Below are positions 35,515 through 44,552 of a stretch of DNA of 64,000 nt, one piece after another. The DNA is taken from the NCBI RefSeq assembly GCF_014203715.1, contig NZ_JACHJP010000009.1:246719-310718 (forward strand), read 5' to 3'. Below the pieces are notes generated by a model that ran no database searches, was not told the DNA's origin, and saw only the letters and a program-made list of their open reading frames with translations. The stretch comes from Streptosporangium saharense. Lineage in GTDB: Bacteria > Actinomycetota > Actinomycetes > Streptosporangiales > Streptosporangiaceae. Position 1 is the stretch's first letter, and each line of letters begins with the position of its first letter. The position numbers and the translations under genes were made by a program.

Positions 35515-36475
35515 GGACTACGCCCGGGGCGTCAAGGAGGGCTCCCGGGCCTGGATCGCCAGGGCCATCACGCTGGTCGAGTCGACCAGGCCCGACCACC
35601 GGGACCTGGCCCAGCGGCTGCTGGTCGAGCTGACCCCGCTGGCGGGCAGGGCACGCAGGGTGGGGGTGACCGGGGTGCCCGGCGTCGGCAAGTCCACCTT
35701 CATCGACACGCTCGGCACCCTCCTGACCGGGCGGGGGCACCGGGTCGCGGTGCTCGCCGTCGATCCCTCCTCGACCAGGACGGGCGGCAGCATCCTGGGC
35801 GACAAGACCAGGATGTCCAGGCTCGCCGCGGACCCGGCCGCCTTCATCCGCCCGTCCCCGACCTCGGGCACGCTCGGCGGGGTTGCCAAGGCGACCCGAG
35901 AGGCGATGGTCGTGGTCGAGGCGGCGGGCTACGACGTCGTGCTCGTCGAGACGGTCGGGGTCGGCCAGTCGGAGACCGCGGTCGCCGATATGGTCGACAC
36001 CTTCCTGCTGCTCGCGCTGGCCAGGACCGGCGACCAGCTCCAGGGCATCAAGAAGGGCGTGCTGGAGCTGGCGGACGTGATCGCGGTCAACAAGGCCGAC
36101 GGGCCGCACGAGCTGGACGCCAGGAGGGCGGCGAGGGAGCTGGCCGGGGCGCTGCGGCTGTTGCGTTCCGAGCGGACGGTTCCGGTGCTGACCTGCAGTG
36201 GCTATGAGGGCACGGGCATGGAGGAGCTGTGGCGTCAGGTCGTCGCGCACCAGGAGGCCATGGAGGCCTCGGGTGAGCTGGCCGCCCGTCGCCGCGCCCA
36301 GCAGGTCGGCTGGACCTGGGCCCTGGTGACCGAGCGCCTGCTGGCCAGGCTCCACGGGCACCCCGAGGTGGCCGCCATCGCCGGAGAGATCGAGCGGCGG
36401 GTGCAGACCGGTGACCTGACGCCCTCCCTCGCGGCCGACCGCATCCTGGACGCCTTCGGGCACCGGCCCGCGTGA
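35498..36475 (+). CDS. meaB: Methylmalonyl-CoA mutase-associated GTPase MeaB
   Basis: 325-residue G3E-family GTPase (ArgK/MeaB) that guards cofactor loading and protects the mutase from inactivation. Motifs: Walker [11 protein letters not shown] near residue 58, the [18 protein letters not shown] segment, the [10 protein letters not shown] switch and G4 NKAD. C-terminal dimerisation helices follow. The gene overlaps the mutB 3' end by 17 bp, completing a mutA-mutB-meaB operon. No close alternative function is likely given this context. Confidence 0.95.
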   Translation: MTRTLEDYARGVKEGSRAWIARAITLVESTRPDHRDLAQRLLVELTPLAGRARRVGVTGVPGVGKSTFIDTLGTLLTGRGHRVAVLAVDPSSTRTGGSILGDKTRMSRLAADPAAFIRPSPTSGTLGGVAKATREAMVVVEAAGYDVVLVETVGVGQSETAVADMVDTFLLLALARTGDQLQGIKKGVLELADVIAVNKADGPHELDARRAARELAGALRLLRSERTVPVLTCSGYEGTGMEELWRQVVAHQEAMEASGELAARRRAQQVGWTWALVTERLLARLHGHPEVAAIAGEIERRVQTGDLTPSLAADRILDAFGHRPA

Positions 36476-36876
36476 TGTGACCCCCGTCACGGTGAGCGAC
36501 GAGCCGTGGGAACTGATTTGCGAATTCTCCCGACATTACATGAATCCTTGCTTAAGAAACTGATTCATTACAGTTATGGTAAAACGATTATCTGGTTGCC
36601 GCCTTGATCGCTCCCCGTCAATCGTGTGATACTTCGCCCAAAGGGTTTGAAAGCTGCAATAAAACCCTTTAGTCATGTGAGTGTGAGAAGGCGCATGGTG
36701 AGGCGCGGGAAGGGCACAGAGGGGCCGCTGGTCGACCGGTCCCGACTGTTTCCCGTGTGGGACTGGTCACACCGGAGTGGCCGCCGTCCCTGATTGCGCC
36801 CCACCGCCCCCGGCATCGCCGCGGGCGGCGGTCACGCTGCGTGTGTTCGCGTCATGCGAGGTGGGAGAGCGTAGCA
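36476..36876. promoter_or_regulatory. Gene-free region upstream of the diterpenoid operon
   Basis: 401 bases without a gene. The first part is AT-rich for this genome (36515-36700). It contains a perfect 9-bp inverted repeat, AAAGGGTTT at 36640-36648 and AAACCCTTT at 36662-36670, and a small GTGAC-cccc-GTCAC hairpin at 36478-36491. No convincing -35/-10 pair can be fixed, though TTAAGA with TTATGG (16-bp spacing, about 36551-36578) is possible. The repeat could be an operator of the P450-terpene operon or a weak terminator of mutAB-meaB. Confidence 0.45.
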
Positions 36877-38259
36877 ATGTCGATCGACGCGACCGCGGGA
36901 GCATTCCAGCGGAGCAGGACCGTCCCCGTCCATCGTGCCCTTCCCAGTCTGGTGAGGGACCCGGTGAACGCCCTGGCCGAGATAGGCAGGCGGGCGAAGG
37001 GGGAGGTCGTCCGCCTTGACCTCGGTCTCTTCCGCCCCTATCTGGTCACCCATCCCGACCACGTCCAGCGGGTTCTGAGAGCCGAGTGGACCGCCTACCG
37101 CCGCGACGGCATGTTCTGGCGCCCCCTGCGCCGCATGATCGGCGCCAGCGTCCTGGGCGAGGACGAGCCGTGGGAGTCCGGCAGGAAGGTCCTGCAACCC
37201 CTCTTCACCAGGCGCTACATCGCCACCATCGCCGGGGAGATGGCGAAGGTGATCACCGACTGCGTCTCCCGTCTCGACGAGCACGCCCAGGCGGGACGGC
37301 CCGTCGACGGCATGGAGGAGATGTCCAGGATCGTGAACAGGGCCGTGATCCGGGTCCTGTTCGGCGGCCGGATCACCGTCGAGGAGGGCGAACGCCTGGC
37401 CCCCGCCTACGACACGGCCGCGACCTCGATCAACTTCCGGCTGCTCATGCCGTTCATGCCCTACTCGGTACGAGTCCCCGGCGACCGGGCCTTCATGAAG
37501 GCCGTCAAGACGGTCGACGACGTGGTGTTCCCGGTGATCCGCGAGGCGCGGGTCGAGCACGGGGAGAGCAACGACGTCATCTCCGCGCTCTGCCGGGTCG
37601 GCAGGGAGGACGGCGGCACCGAACTCGACGACCGGCAGATCCGCGACAACCTCGTCAGCGTCTACGGCGCCGCCTCCGAGTCGACGGCCATGACGCTGAC
37701 CTGGCTGTGGCCGCTGCTCGACGCCCACCCCAACGTCGCGGCCAAGCTCTACGAGGAGATCGACCGGGTCGTCGGCGCGGGCCCCGTGACGCCGGAGCAC
37801 CTGCCCGAGCTGCGCTACACCAACATGGTCCTGCAGGAGCTGCTGCGCCTCTACCCAGCCGGATGGATCTTCCCCAGGATGGCCGCCAGGACCACAGAAC
37901 TCGGCGGGATGCGCATCAAGGCGGGCTCCCAGGTGCTGATCAGCCCCTACGCCTCCCACCGGCTCGACGAGTTCTGGGAGCGCCCGCTGGAGTTCGACCC
38001 CGAGCGCTTCGCCCCCGGCGCGCGGGACGGCGCGCACCGCTACTCCTACTTCCCCTTCGGCGGCGGCCCGCACCAGTGCCTGGGCAAGCACCTGTTCTAC
38101 GTCGAGGCGCCCCTCATCGTGGCCGCCGTGCTGAGCCGCTTCCGCCCCGAGGTCGCCGCCGGGCCGTACACCCCCTTCCCCGCGGCCTCGCTGCGTCCCA
38201 GGGAGAAAGTGATGATGAACCTCGTCCCGCTCAGGCACGCGCCCGGCGCGGCGGCGTGA
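36877..38259 (+). CDS. Cytochrome P450 of the diterpenoid operon
   Basis: 460-residue P450. The heme-binding loop FPFGGGPHQCLGKH gives Cys401 as thiolate ligand; ExxR is at 321-324 (ELLR) and the partner region is DPERFAPG. The I-helix reads AASEST (265-270) in place of the common AGxET-T pattern, so the usual glycine is alanine while the acid-alcohol pair is Glu-Ser. It probably hydroxylates or oxidises the terpene made by the two enzymes encoded after it. The ATG at 36877 with GGGAGAG upstream is used; the frame is open further upstream but not protein-like. The stop overlaps the next gene start. The redox partners are not encoded nearby. Confidence 0.92.
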   Translation: MSIDATAGAFQRSRTVPVHRALPSLVRDPVNALAEIGRRAKGEVVRLDLGLFRPYLVTHPDHVQRVLRAEWTAYRRDGMFWRPLRRMIGASVLGEDEPWESGRKVLQPLFTRRYIATIAGEMAKVITDCVSRLDEHAQAGRPVDGMEEMSRIVNRAVIRVLFGGRITVEEGERLAPAYDTAATSINFRLLMPFMPYSVRVPGDRAFMKAVKTVDDVVFPVIREARVEHGESNDVISALCRVGREDGGTELDDRQIRDNLVSVYGAASESTAMTLTWLWPLLDAHPNVAAKLYEEIDRVVGAGPVTPEHLPELRYTNMVLQELLRLYPAGWIFPRMAARTTELGGMRIKAGSQVLISPYASHRLDEFWERPLEFDPERFAPGARDGAHRYSYFPFGGGPHQCLGKHLFYVEAPLIVAAVLSRFRPEVAAGPYTPFPAASLRPREKVMMNLVPLRHAPGAAA

Positions 38260-39146
38260 CCGGCGTGGACACCGTTTCCGTACGGCCCCCGGCCGTGGAG
38301 TGCGGGACGATCTGCGCCGTCGCGGGACGGGCGCAGCGGGACATGCGCGGATGGGCCGAGGAGTATCCCGGCCTCTTCTCCGCCAAGCCGTTCGACGCGG
38401 CCCTCTACAGCACCCTGTCGCTGGCCATGGCCTTCAGCGGGCCCTGGTTCGGCGCCGAGCAGCTACGCATGGCCAACAAGGTCTGCCTGTGGGCCTTCGG
38501 CCTCGACTGGCTCGTCGACTACGTCGCGACCTCCCCCGAGGAGGTGGACGGCATCGTGGGCCGCTGCCTGAAGGTCGCCGAGGGCGCCGAACCCGAAGAG
38601 GGCGACGACCTCACCCTGATGCTCGCCGGAATCCGCGACGAACTGGCCGCCGCGCCCGCCTTCGGGGTGCTCGGCCCGCTCTGGCACCGGGAGCTGCGGG
38701 GAATGCTGGAGGCGATGCTGCGCGAGGCCCACTGGAAGGCGGACAGGGTCACCCCCACCTTCGAGGAGTATCTCGGCAACGCCGACAACCTCGGCTTCTC
38801 CTTCGCCTTCGCCTCCCACTGGCTCCACACCGCGGGCTCTGGCGAGGGACTCGACGGGATCCTCGACGAGGTCGCGGAGGCGTCGAGGTCGGTGCAGCGG
38901 GTGATCCGCCTCATCAACGACCTGGGCACCTACGAACGCGACGTGACATGGGGCGACCTCAACGCCCTGCTGCTGGGACCCGACCGGGCCGAGGTCGAAC
39001 GGCGGGTCGCCGAGCTGGCCGCGCGCAGCCGCGAGCTGATCGCCCCGCTGCGGGACAGGGCCCCGGAGGTCGCGGGCTACCTGGAGCGGCAGATGGACTT
39101 CTGCGCGGGCTTCTACCAGGTCACCGACTACTGGGGTGCGCTGTGA
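38256..39146 (+). CDS. Class I terpene synthase
   Basis: 296-residue all-helical terpene synthase. The Asp-rich metal motif is the variant D84-W-L-V-D88 (in FGLDWLVDY), and the NSE-type motif is N221-D-L-G-T225-Y-E-R-D229. Both bind the Mg-diphosphate group for ionisation. In this operon its likely substrate is the bicyclic diphosphate made by the class II cyclase downstream, giving a diterpene alcohol or hydrocarbon. The GTG start overlaps the P450 stop (GTGA), and its own stop overlaps the next start. A sesquiterpene role is possible but less likely given the class II partner. Confidence 0.85.
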   Translation: MTGVDTVSVRPPAVECGTICAVAGRAQRDMRGWAEEYPGLFSAKPFDAALYSTLSLAMAFSGPWFGAEQLRMANKVCLWAFGLDWLVDYVATSPEEVDGIVGRCLKVAEGAEPEEGDDLTLMLAGIRDELAAAPAFGVLGPLWHRELRGMLEAMLREAHWKADRVTPTFEEYLGNADNLGFSFAFASHWLHTAGSGEGLDGILDEVAEASRSVQRVIRLINDLGTYERDVTWGDLNALLLGPDRAEVERRVAELAARSRELIAPLRDRAPEVAGYLERQMDFCAGFYQVTDYWGAL

Positions 39147-40825
39147 CCCTCGACCACCTGCTGGCCTCCGGCACCGTACGGCGGGCCCACGAGCTCAGCA
39201 CGCTCGGCGGCGACGTGGGCGCGGCGGCGGCCGAACTGGTCGCGAGCCTGTCGGCCGAGCCGTGGGGCCAGGTCTCCGTCTCCGTCTACGAGACGGGTCG
39301 CCTGGTGAGCCTCGCCCCCTGGCTGACGGGCCACGCCGCCCGTGTGGAGTTCCTGCTCGCCGCCCAGCGTCCCGACGGCGGCTGGGGGGCTCCCGGCGGC
39401 TACGCGCTGGTGCCCACCCTCAGCGCGGTCGAGGCGCTGGCCGCCGAACGCGGGCGCGGGACCTCCCACGCGCCCCTGGCCGTCGGCGGGTCCGTACGGC
39501 GCGGCCTGGCCGCGCTGCGCCGCTGGGCGGATGCCCCCTCCGGCGCCGGTGAGAGCCGCGACGGCCGTCACGGCGGTCCGTACGTCCCCTACGACCTGCG
39601 GGAACTCCCCGACATGCCGGCGGTCGAACTGATCGTGCCCGACCTGGTCGCCCGCCTCAACGATCACCTGGCGGCCCTGGGGGAGGGGGAGCCGCTCGCG
39701 CTTCCCCGGGGCATGGACGGCGCGAAGCTGACGCTGGTCCGGACCAGGCTCGCCTCCGGCGCCGCGATTCCGCAGAAGATGCTGCACGCCCTTGAGGTCG
39801 CCGCCGACGCGGCGACGGGGGCGCCGGGAGTCGTCCCCACCCTCCTCCAGGAGGGAGGCGACGCCGCGGTCGGCGCCTCGCCCGCCGCGTGCGCGGCCTG
39901 GCTCGGCGGCTCCGGCGCGGACTCGCCCGTGCGGCGCTACCTGAACAGGGCCGTGGACCACTACGGAGGGCCCGTGCCCTGCGCCACCCCGGTGACGGCC
40001 TTCGAACGGGGCTGGACGCTGAGCTGGCTGCGGCGCGCGGGCGTCCCGGTGAGCGTGCCGGGGGAACTGGTCACCGGACTGGACGCCGCGATCGGCCCCG
40101 GCGGTGTCGCGGCCGGTCCGGGACTGCCGCCGGACGCCGACACCACCTCCGTCGGCCTGTACACGCTGGCCCTGCTGCGCGTGCCCAGGGAGCCCGACGC
40201 CCTGTGGGCCTACGAGACCGAGACCCACTTCTGCACCTGGCAGGGGGAGGAGGGCGCCTCGCCGACGGTCAACGCGCACGTGCTCGACGCCTTCGGCGAG
40301 TACCTCCGCCTCGTGGGCGCGGGAGCGGAGAACGCGCGTTACACGGCGGCGACGGGCAAGCTGTCGGCCTGGCTGCGCGACCGCCAACTCCCCGAAGGAA
40401 GCTGGCGGGACCGCTGGCACGTCTCGCCGTACTACGCGACGGCCTGCTGTGCCCTGGCCCTCGGCGAGTACGGCGGAGCGGAGTCGGCGCCGGCCGTGCG
40501 CGCCGCCGTACGGTGGCTGCTGGAGACCCAGCGTGAGGACGGCTCGTGGGGTCACTGGGCGGGGACGGCGGAGGAGACCGCCTACGCCCTGCAGACCCTG
40601 CTGCTGACGGCCTCTGTCTCGTCCGCTGCCTCGTCCGTCGAGGAGGAGCGTCGCGTGCGGGCCGTACGGCACGGGCATCGCAGGCTGCTCGCCATGGTGA
40701 CCGGCGGGGGCGAACCGCTTGAGGGGCCCGCCCTCTGGCACGACAAGGACCTTTACTACCCGGCGGCGATCGTCAGGGCCGCGGTCCTCGGGGCCCTTCA
40801 CCTGGCCCGCCGCCATGGCCGGTGA
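39143..40825 (+). CDS. Class II diterpene cyclase (copalyl diphosphate synthase-like)
   Basis: 560-residue protein with the beta/gamma barrel repeats of class II cyclases. QW-like motifs are seen in AAQRPDGGWGAPGGYALVPT near residue 73 and QREDGSWGHWAGTAEETAYA near 460. The catalytic acid motif is D331-A-D-T (in LPPDADTTSVGLY), a variant of DXDD that keeps the first and central Asp but has Thr in the last place. There is no class I DDxxD, so ionisation is left to the upstream synthase. It should protonate geranylgeranyl diphosphate and form a labdane- or clerodane-type diphosphate. No GGPP synthase gene is present in the window. GTG start overlaps the preceding stop. Confidence 0.85.
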   Translation: MTLDHLLASGTVRRAHELSTLGGDVGAAAAELVASLSAEPWGQVSVSVYETGRLVSLAPWLTGHAARVEFLLAAQRPDGGWGAPGGYALVPTLSAVEALAAERGRGTSHAPLAVGGSVRRGLAALRRWADAPSGAGESRDGRHGGPYVPYDLRELPDMPAVELIVPDLVARLNDHLAALGEGEPLALPRGMDGAKLTLVRTRLASGAAIPQKMLHALEVAADAATGAPGVVPTLLQEGGDAAVGASPAACAAWLGGSGADSPVRRYLNRAVDHYGGPVPCATPVTAFERGWTLSWLRRAGVPVSVPGELVTGLDAAIGPGGVAAGPGLPPDADTTSVGLYTLALLRVPREPDALWAYETETHFCTWQGEEGASPTVNAHVLDAFGEYLRLVGAGAENARYTAATGKLSAWLRDRQLPEGSWRDRWHVSPYYATACCALALGEYGGAESAPAVRAAVRWLLETQREDGSWGHWAGTAEETAYALQTLLLTASVSSAASSVEEERRVRAVRHGHRRLLAMVTGGGEPLEGPALWHDKDLYYPAAIVRAAVLGALHLARRHGR

Positions 40826-40996
40826 CCAGCAGTGACATACCGGTCACGACTGGTCGATCCGGTTCGTATATCCCTGACAGCGGACGGTAACCGAAATTCA
40901 ATGCAGAATTTTGATCTGCGAAAAGGACAGACGGCCACATCTGGTCAATGTTGCCTTGAGTGTAATTGGCGATATTGCTAAGGTTCTCCGGGTGCC

Positions 40997-41069
40997 ATGC
41001 CGGATGCCGTCGTCCGGCGCAATGTGGCATCTATTCATTCACACGCATTAATCGTCGTGAATAGATAAT
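40997..41069 (+). promoter_or_regulatory. Hairpin and promoter region before the conservon
   Basis: Between the cyclase and the conservon (40826-41094, no gene seen) a stem GCCGGA/TCCGGC lies at 40997-41016, which could end the terpene transcript. Downstream, CTATTCA (41031-41037) and TGAATAG (41058-41064) form a 7-bp dyad. TTCACA (41038-41043) and TAGATA (41062-41067) with an 18-bp spacer make a possible promoter inside the dyad. This suggests regulated, separate transcription of the conservon. Confidence 0.45.
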
Positions 41070-41094
41070 GTGACTTTCTCTCACTTTTGCCGGG

Positions 41095-43641
41095 ATGGGT
41101 GCTATGCGCTTGCGCAATGCGCGTTTGCGGACCAAGGTCACGGCACTACTGGTGTCACTTATCGCGCTGTGGGCCTTCACCGCGTGGGTCACCGTACGTG
41201 AGGGACTCAACATGCTGGGCGTGGCCAGGCTCGACGCCGGCGTCGCCGAGCCGAGCGAGAAGCTGCTGGTCGAGCTGCAGAACGAGCGCAGGCTCAGCCT
41301 GATCTACCTCGGAACCCCGGGCGGCTCCGCCCGTCAGCAGCGCGAGACCCTCAGCGCCCAGCGCAGGCGCACCGAGGACGCGGCGGCCAACTTCAAGACC
41401 CTCGCCCAGGGCGGCGACGTGCAGCTGCTCGGCGGCGACGCCCTCAACCGGCGCATCACGGAGACCATCCAGAAGCTCGACGGCCTGCGGGAGGGCCGCA
41501 AGTCCATCGACGCGGGCTCGCTCGACCGGCTCAAGGCCGCCGACGTCTACACCGAGGTCCTGGACTCCCTCTACCGGATCTACGACTCCATGGCGACGCT
41601 CGACGACGCCGGGATCGCCAAGGACACCCGGACGATCATCGAGCTGAGCCGGGCCAGGGACGTGCTCTCCCTTGAGGACGCCATCGCCTCGGGAGGACTG
41701 GCGTCGGGCCGCCTGACCGACGCCGAGCGCGCCCTGTTCGCGCAGACCGTCGGCACCCGCCGCTTTCTCCTGCAGGACGCCGTCGCCGAGCTGCCCGCCG
41801 CCGACCGGGCCCTGTGCGAGCGGCTGATCGCCGGTGAGTCCTTCACCCGCATGCGCGCCATGGAGGAGCAGCTCATGCGGGGCGGCGCACCCGCCCCCAC
41901 CGAGCCCGTCGACGCCAGGCAGTGGGCCGCCTCGGCCCAGCCCGTGCTGACCAAGCTCCAGGAGGTGGTGCTGGTCGCGGGTGACGGTGTCGTCGAACGG
42001 GCCACCCCCGTCGCCACCGGCGTGATCGTACGGCTCTCGCTGGCGGGCGGCCTCGGCCTGCTGGCCGTCATCGCCTCGATCATCCTGTCCATCACCACCG
42101 CGCGGGCCCTGGTTCAGCAGCTCGACAAGCTCAGGATCGCCGCCTGGGAACTGGCCAACGAACGGCTGCCCTCGGTGGTCGAGCGCATCGGCCACGGCGA
42201 GGACGTGGACATCGCGGCGGAGGCGCCGCCGCTGGAGTTCGGCAACGACCAGATCGGCCACGTCGGCCAGGCCTTCAACGCCGTGCAGCGCACCGCCGTC
42301 AAGGTCGCCGCCGAGCAGGCGCAGCTCCGGCGCGACATCGCCGACATCCTGCGCAACCTGGCCCGCCGCACCCAGTCGCTGGTCCACCGGCAACTGAGCG
42401 TCCTGGACGTCATGGAGCGGCGGGAGGACGACCCGCAGGAGCTGCGCGACCTGTTCCGCCTCGACCACCTGGCGACCCGCATGCGGAGATACGCCGAGAA
42501 CCTCCTGGTGCTGTCCGGGGCCGCCCCCGGCCGCGCCTGGCGCGACTCGGTGCCGATGATCGACGTGGTCCGCGGCGCGCTCGCCGAGATCGAGGACTAC
42601 ACCCGGGTCGACGTGCTGCCGCTGGGCGAGGTCTCGCTGGACGGCCGGGCCGTCGGCGACGTCATCCACCTGGTCGCCGAACTGGTCGAGAACGCGGCCT
42701 CCTTCTCCCCGCCCTACACCACGGTCCAGGTCAGCGGATACCCCGTGGCCCACGGGCACGCCCTGGAGATCGAGGACCGGGGCCTGGGCATGAGCCAGGA
42801 GGACATCGACGCCGCCAACGAGCGGATCGCCAACCCGCCGGAGCTCAAGCTGTCGGGCAACGCCCGCCTCGGGCTCTACGTGGTCAGCCGCCTGGCCGAA
42901 CGGCACGAGATCCGGGTGACGTTCAAGGCCTCGCCGTACGGTGGCACGACCGTGGTGGTCCTGCTGCCGCAGGAACTGATCACGGAGCGGACGGAGCGGG
43001 AGCCGGAGCCCGAGCCCGCCGTCGCCGTGCCGCAGCCCCGCACGGTCGCCGCCGAGGGCCAGGTCCTGCCGTACACGACGATTCACCCGGCGTCCCCGGC
43101 TGTGTCTCCGGCTGTGTCCCCAGCCGGGCTCCCGGCGATGCCCCGGGGGCCGCGCGAGCGGGGTCCCGACCCGCTGGCGAGCCACGGCGGCGGCCAGAGC
43201 GGTGGCGCGGGACCGGTGCCGGGCGCCCAGGGCGTGCCGGGTATGCCAGGCGTTCCTGGTATGCCGGAGGTGCCGCCCGCCGTACGGCGCGAGGCGCGGC
43301 CCGCCACGCACAGGAGAGTCCCGGGAGCGACGCAGGAGCCCCAGGTGGGCGAGGGGGGCCCCGGCTCCGCGCTGCCCCCGGTCCTGCCTCCCCCCGACAC
43401 CAGCCACACGCCCGGCGGCCTGCCGCGGCGCGTGCCGCAGACGCACCTCGCGGCACCGCTGCAGGAGGAGGAACCCGCGACGCGGGAACCGGGCACCGAC
43501 GACGCGGACGAGCGTTCACCGGAGATGATCCGCGCGGCCATGGCGTCCTTCCAGGACGGCACCCGCAGGGGACGTTCGGACGCGGCACACCTGCTCGACA
43601 AGGAGGATGACCGCGCCGACGGGGGCGGATCCCGCGCGTGA
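41095..43641 (+). CDS. Conservon sensor kinase-like protein (CvnA type) with NIT domain
   Basis: 848-residue membrane protein. TM1 is at about 13-33 and TM2 at about 311-332. The nearly 280-residue helical region between them fits the nitrate/nitrite-sensing (NIT) domain. HAMP-like and dimerisation helices follow (RRDIADILRNLARRTQSLVH), then a GHKL ATPase with N-box ELVENAASFSPP near 530 and the G-box EDRGLGM. The last 200 residues are Pro/Gly-rich and likely disordered. In Streptomyces conservons CvnA is the ATPase partner of CvnB, C and D, acting like a bacterial receptor-G-protein module. The three partner genes follow. Confidence 0.9.
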   Translation: MGAMRLRNARLRTKVTALLVSLIALWAFTAWVTVREGLNMLGVARLDAGVAEPSEKLLVELQNERRLSLIYLGTPGGSARQQRETLSAQRRRTEDAAANFKTLAQGGDVQLLGGDALNRRITETIQKLDGLREGRKSIDAGSLDRLKAADVYTEVLDSLYRIYDSMATLDDAGIAKDTRTIIELSRARDVLSLEDAIASGGLASGRLTDAERALFAQTVGTRRFLLQDAVAELPAADRALCERLIAGESFTRMRAMEEQLMRGGAPAPTEPVDARQWAASAQPVLTKLQEVVLVAGDGVVERATPVATGVIVRLSLAGGLGLLAVIASIILSITTARALVQQLDKLRIAAWELANERLPSVVERIGHGEDVDIAAEAPPLEFGNDQIGHVGQAFNAVQRTAVKVAAEQAQLRRDIADILRNLARRTQSLVHRQLSVLDVMERREDDPQELRDLFRLDHLATRMRRYAENLLVLSGAAPGRAWRDSVPMIDVVRGALAEIEDYTRVDVLPLGEVSLDGRAVGDVIHLVAELVENAASFSPPYTTVQVSGYPVAHGHALEIEDRGLGMSQEDIDAANERIANPPELKLSGNARLGLYVVSRLAERHEIRVTFKASPYGGTTVVVLLPQELITERTEREPEPEPAVAVPQPRTVAAEGQVLPYTTIHPASPAVSPAVSPAGLPAMPRGPRERGPDPLASHGGGQSGGAGPVPGAQGVPGMPGVPGMPEVPPAVRREARPATHRRVPGATQEPQVGEGGPGSALPPVLPPPDTSHTPGGLPRRVPQTHLAAPLQEEEPATREPGTDDADERSPEMIRAAMASFQDGTRRGRSDAAHLLDKEDDRADGGGSRA

Positions 43642-43737
43642 GCCCCGGGACGATCCCGGCTCACCCGCGCCGATCCGGCGCAGACGGGCCACCAGAGACA
43701 CACGATCGAACGCCCACCGGCAGAAAGAGGACTACGA

Positions 43738-44166
43738 GTGGTGCAGGGAACAGGATCTTTCACCGACCTGGCATGGTTGCTGGACGATCTCATCGAGCGG
43801 GTCGGGGAGGCCGAACACGGCATCGTCTTCTCCACCGACGGTCTGTTGCTGGCGACCTCGGCGGAGTTCGACCGGTCGGACGCCGAGCACCTGGCCGCCG
43901 TCGGATCGGCGATCCAGAGCCTCGGCAAGGGCGTCAGCGACCGGGTCAACGGCGGTTCGGTACGCCAGACCATCATCGAGATGCGCTCGGCCTACCTGAT
44001 CGTGACCGCCGCCGGGCAGGGCGCCTGCCTGGCGGTGCTCTGCACGAACGAGGCCGACGTCGGGCTGGTGGCCTACGAGATGGCCATGCTCGTCGCGCGG
44101 GTCGGTCAGTACCTCGTCTCGCCCGCCAGAACGGCGGAGCCGGTCAAGGACGACGTACCGAGATGA
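43738..44166 (+). CDS. Roadblock/LC7 domain protein (CvnB type)
   Basis: 142-residue protein with a single roadblock/LC7 fold: LAWLLDDLIERVGEAEHGIV, FSTDGLLLATSAEF, then the amphipathic helix ending SDRVNGG and strand-rich second half (CLAVLCTNEADVGLVAYEMA). In conservons this subunit is thought to regulate the small GTPase, much like MglB with MglA. GTG start with AAAGAGG seven bases before. The stop overlaps the next start. Confidence 0.92.
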   Translation: MVQGTGSFTDLAWLLDDLIERVGEAEHGIVFSTDGLLLATSAEFDRSDAEHLAAVGSAIQSLGKGVSDRVNGGSVRQTIIEMRSAYLIVTAAGQGACLAVLCTNEADVGLVAYEMAMLVARVGQYLVSPARTAEPVKDDVPR

Positions 44167-44552
44167 CCGGTCCCTTCGACGAGCTGCCCGACACGGAGTG
44201 GGTCGGCGACGAGGCCGGGGCGATCGTCCGGCCGTACGTCCTGACCCGCGGCAGGACCGAACCGGCCAGCGGCAGATTCGACCTCGTCACGCTGGCGGTG
44301 ACCGTCAGGTCCGTGCCGCACCGGGACTCCGGCCTCGACCCCGAGTGCCTGACCATCGTGCGGCTTTGCCAGCAGCCGCAGTCGGTGGCGGAGGTCGCCG
44401 CGCACACCAACCTTCCGGCGGGCACCGTCCGTGTCCTGCTGGGTGACCTGCTCGACCAGGGCTACATCGCCCTGCAAGAGCCGCATTCGGAGACCGACAT
44501 GCACGACGAGAGGCTGTACAGGGCGGTGCTCGATGGACTCCGTGCGCTCTAG
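44163..44552 (+). CDS. DUF742 protein (CvnC type)
   Basis: 129-residue protein of the DUF742 family. The N-terminal VRPYVLTRGRTEP motif is diagnostic. The C-terminal part is a predicted winged helix (SVAEVAAHTNLPAGTVRVLL). Family members always sit between the roadblock and GTPase genes of conservons and probably bind both. The ATG overlaps the CvnB stop (ATGA), and the 3' end overlaps the GTPase gene by 20 bp. Confidence 0.92.
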   Translation: MTGPFDELPDTEWVGDEAGAIVRPYVLTRGRTEPASGRFDLVTLAVTVRSVPHRDSGLDPECLTIVRLCQQPQSVAEVAAHTNLPAGTVRVLLGDLLDQGYIALQEPHSETDMHDERLYRAVLDGLRAL

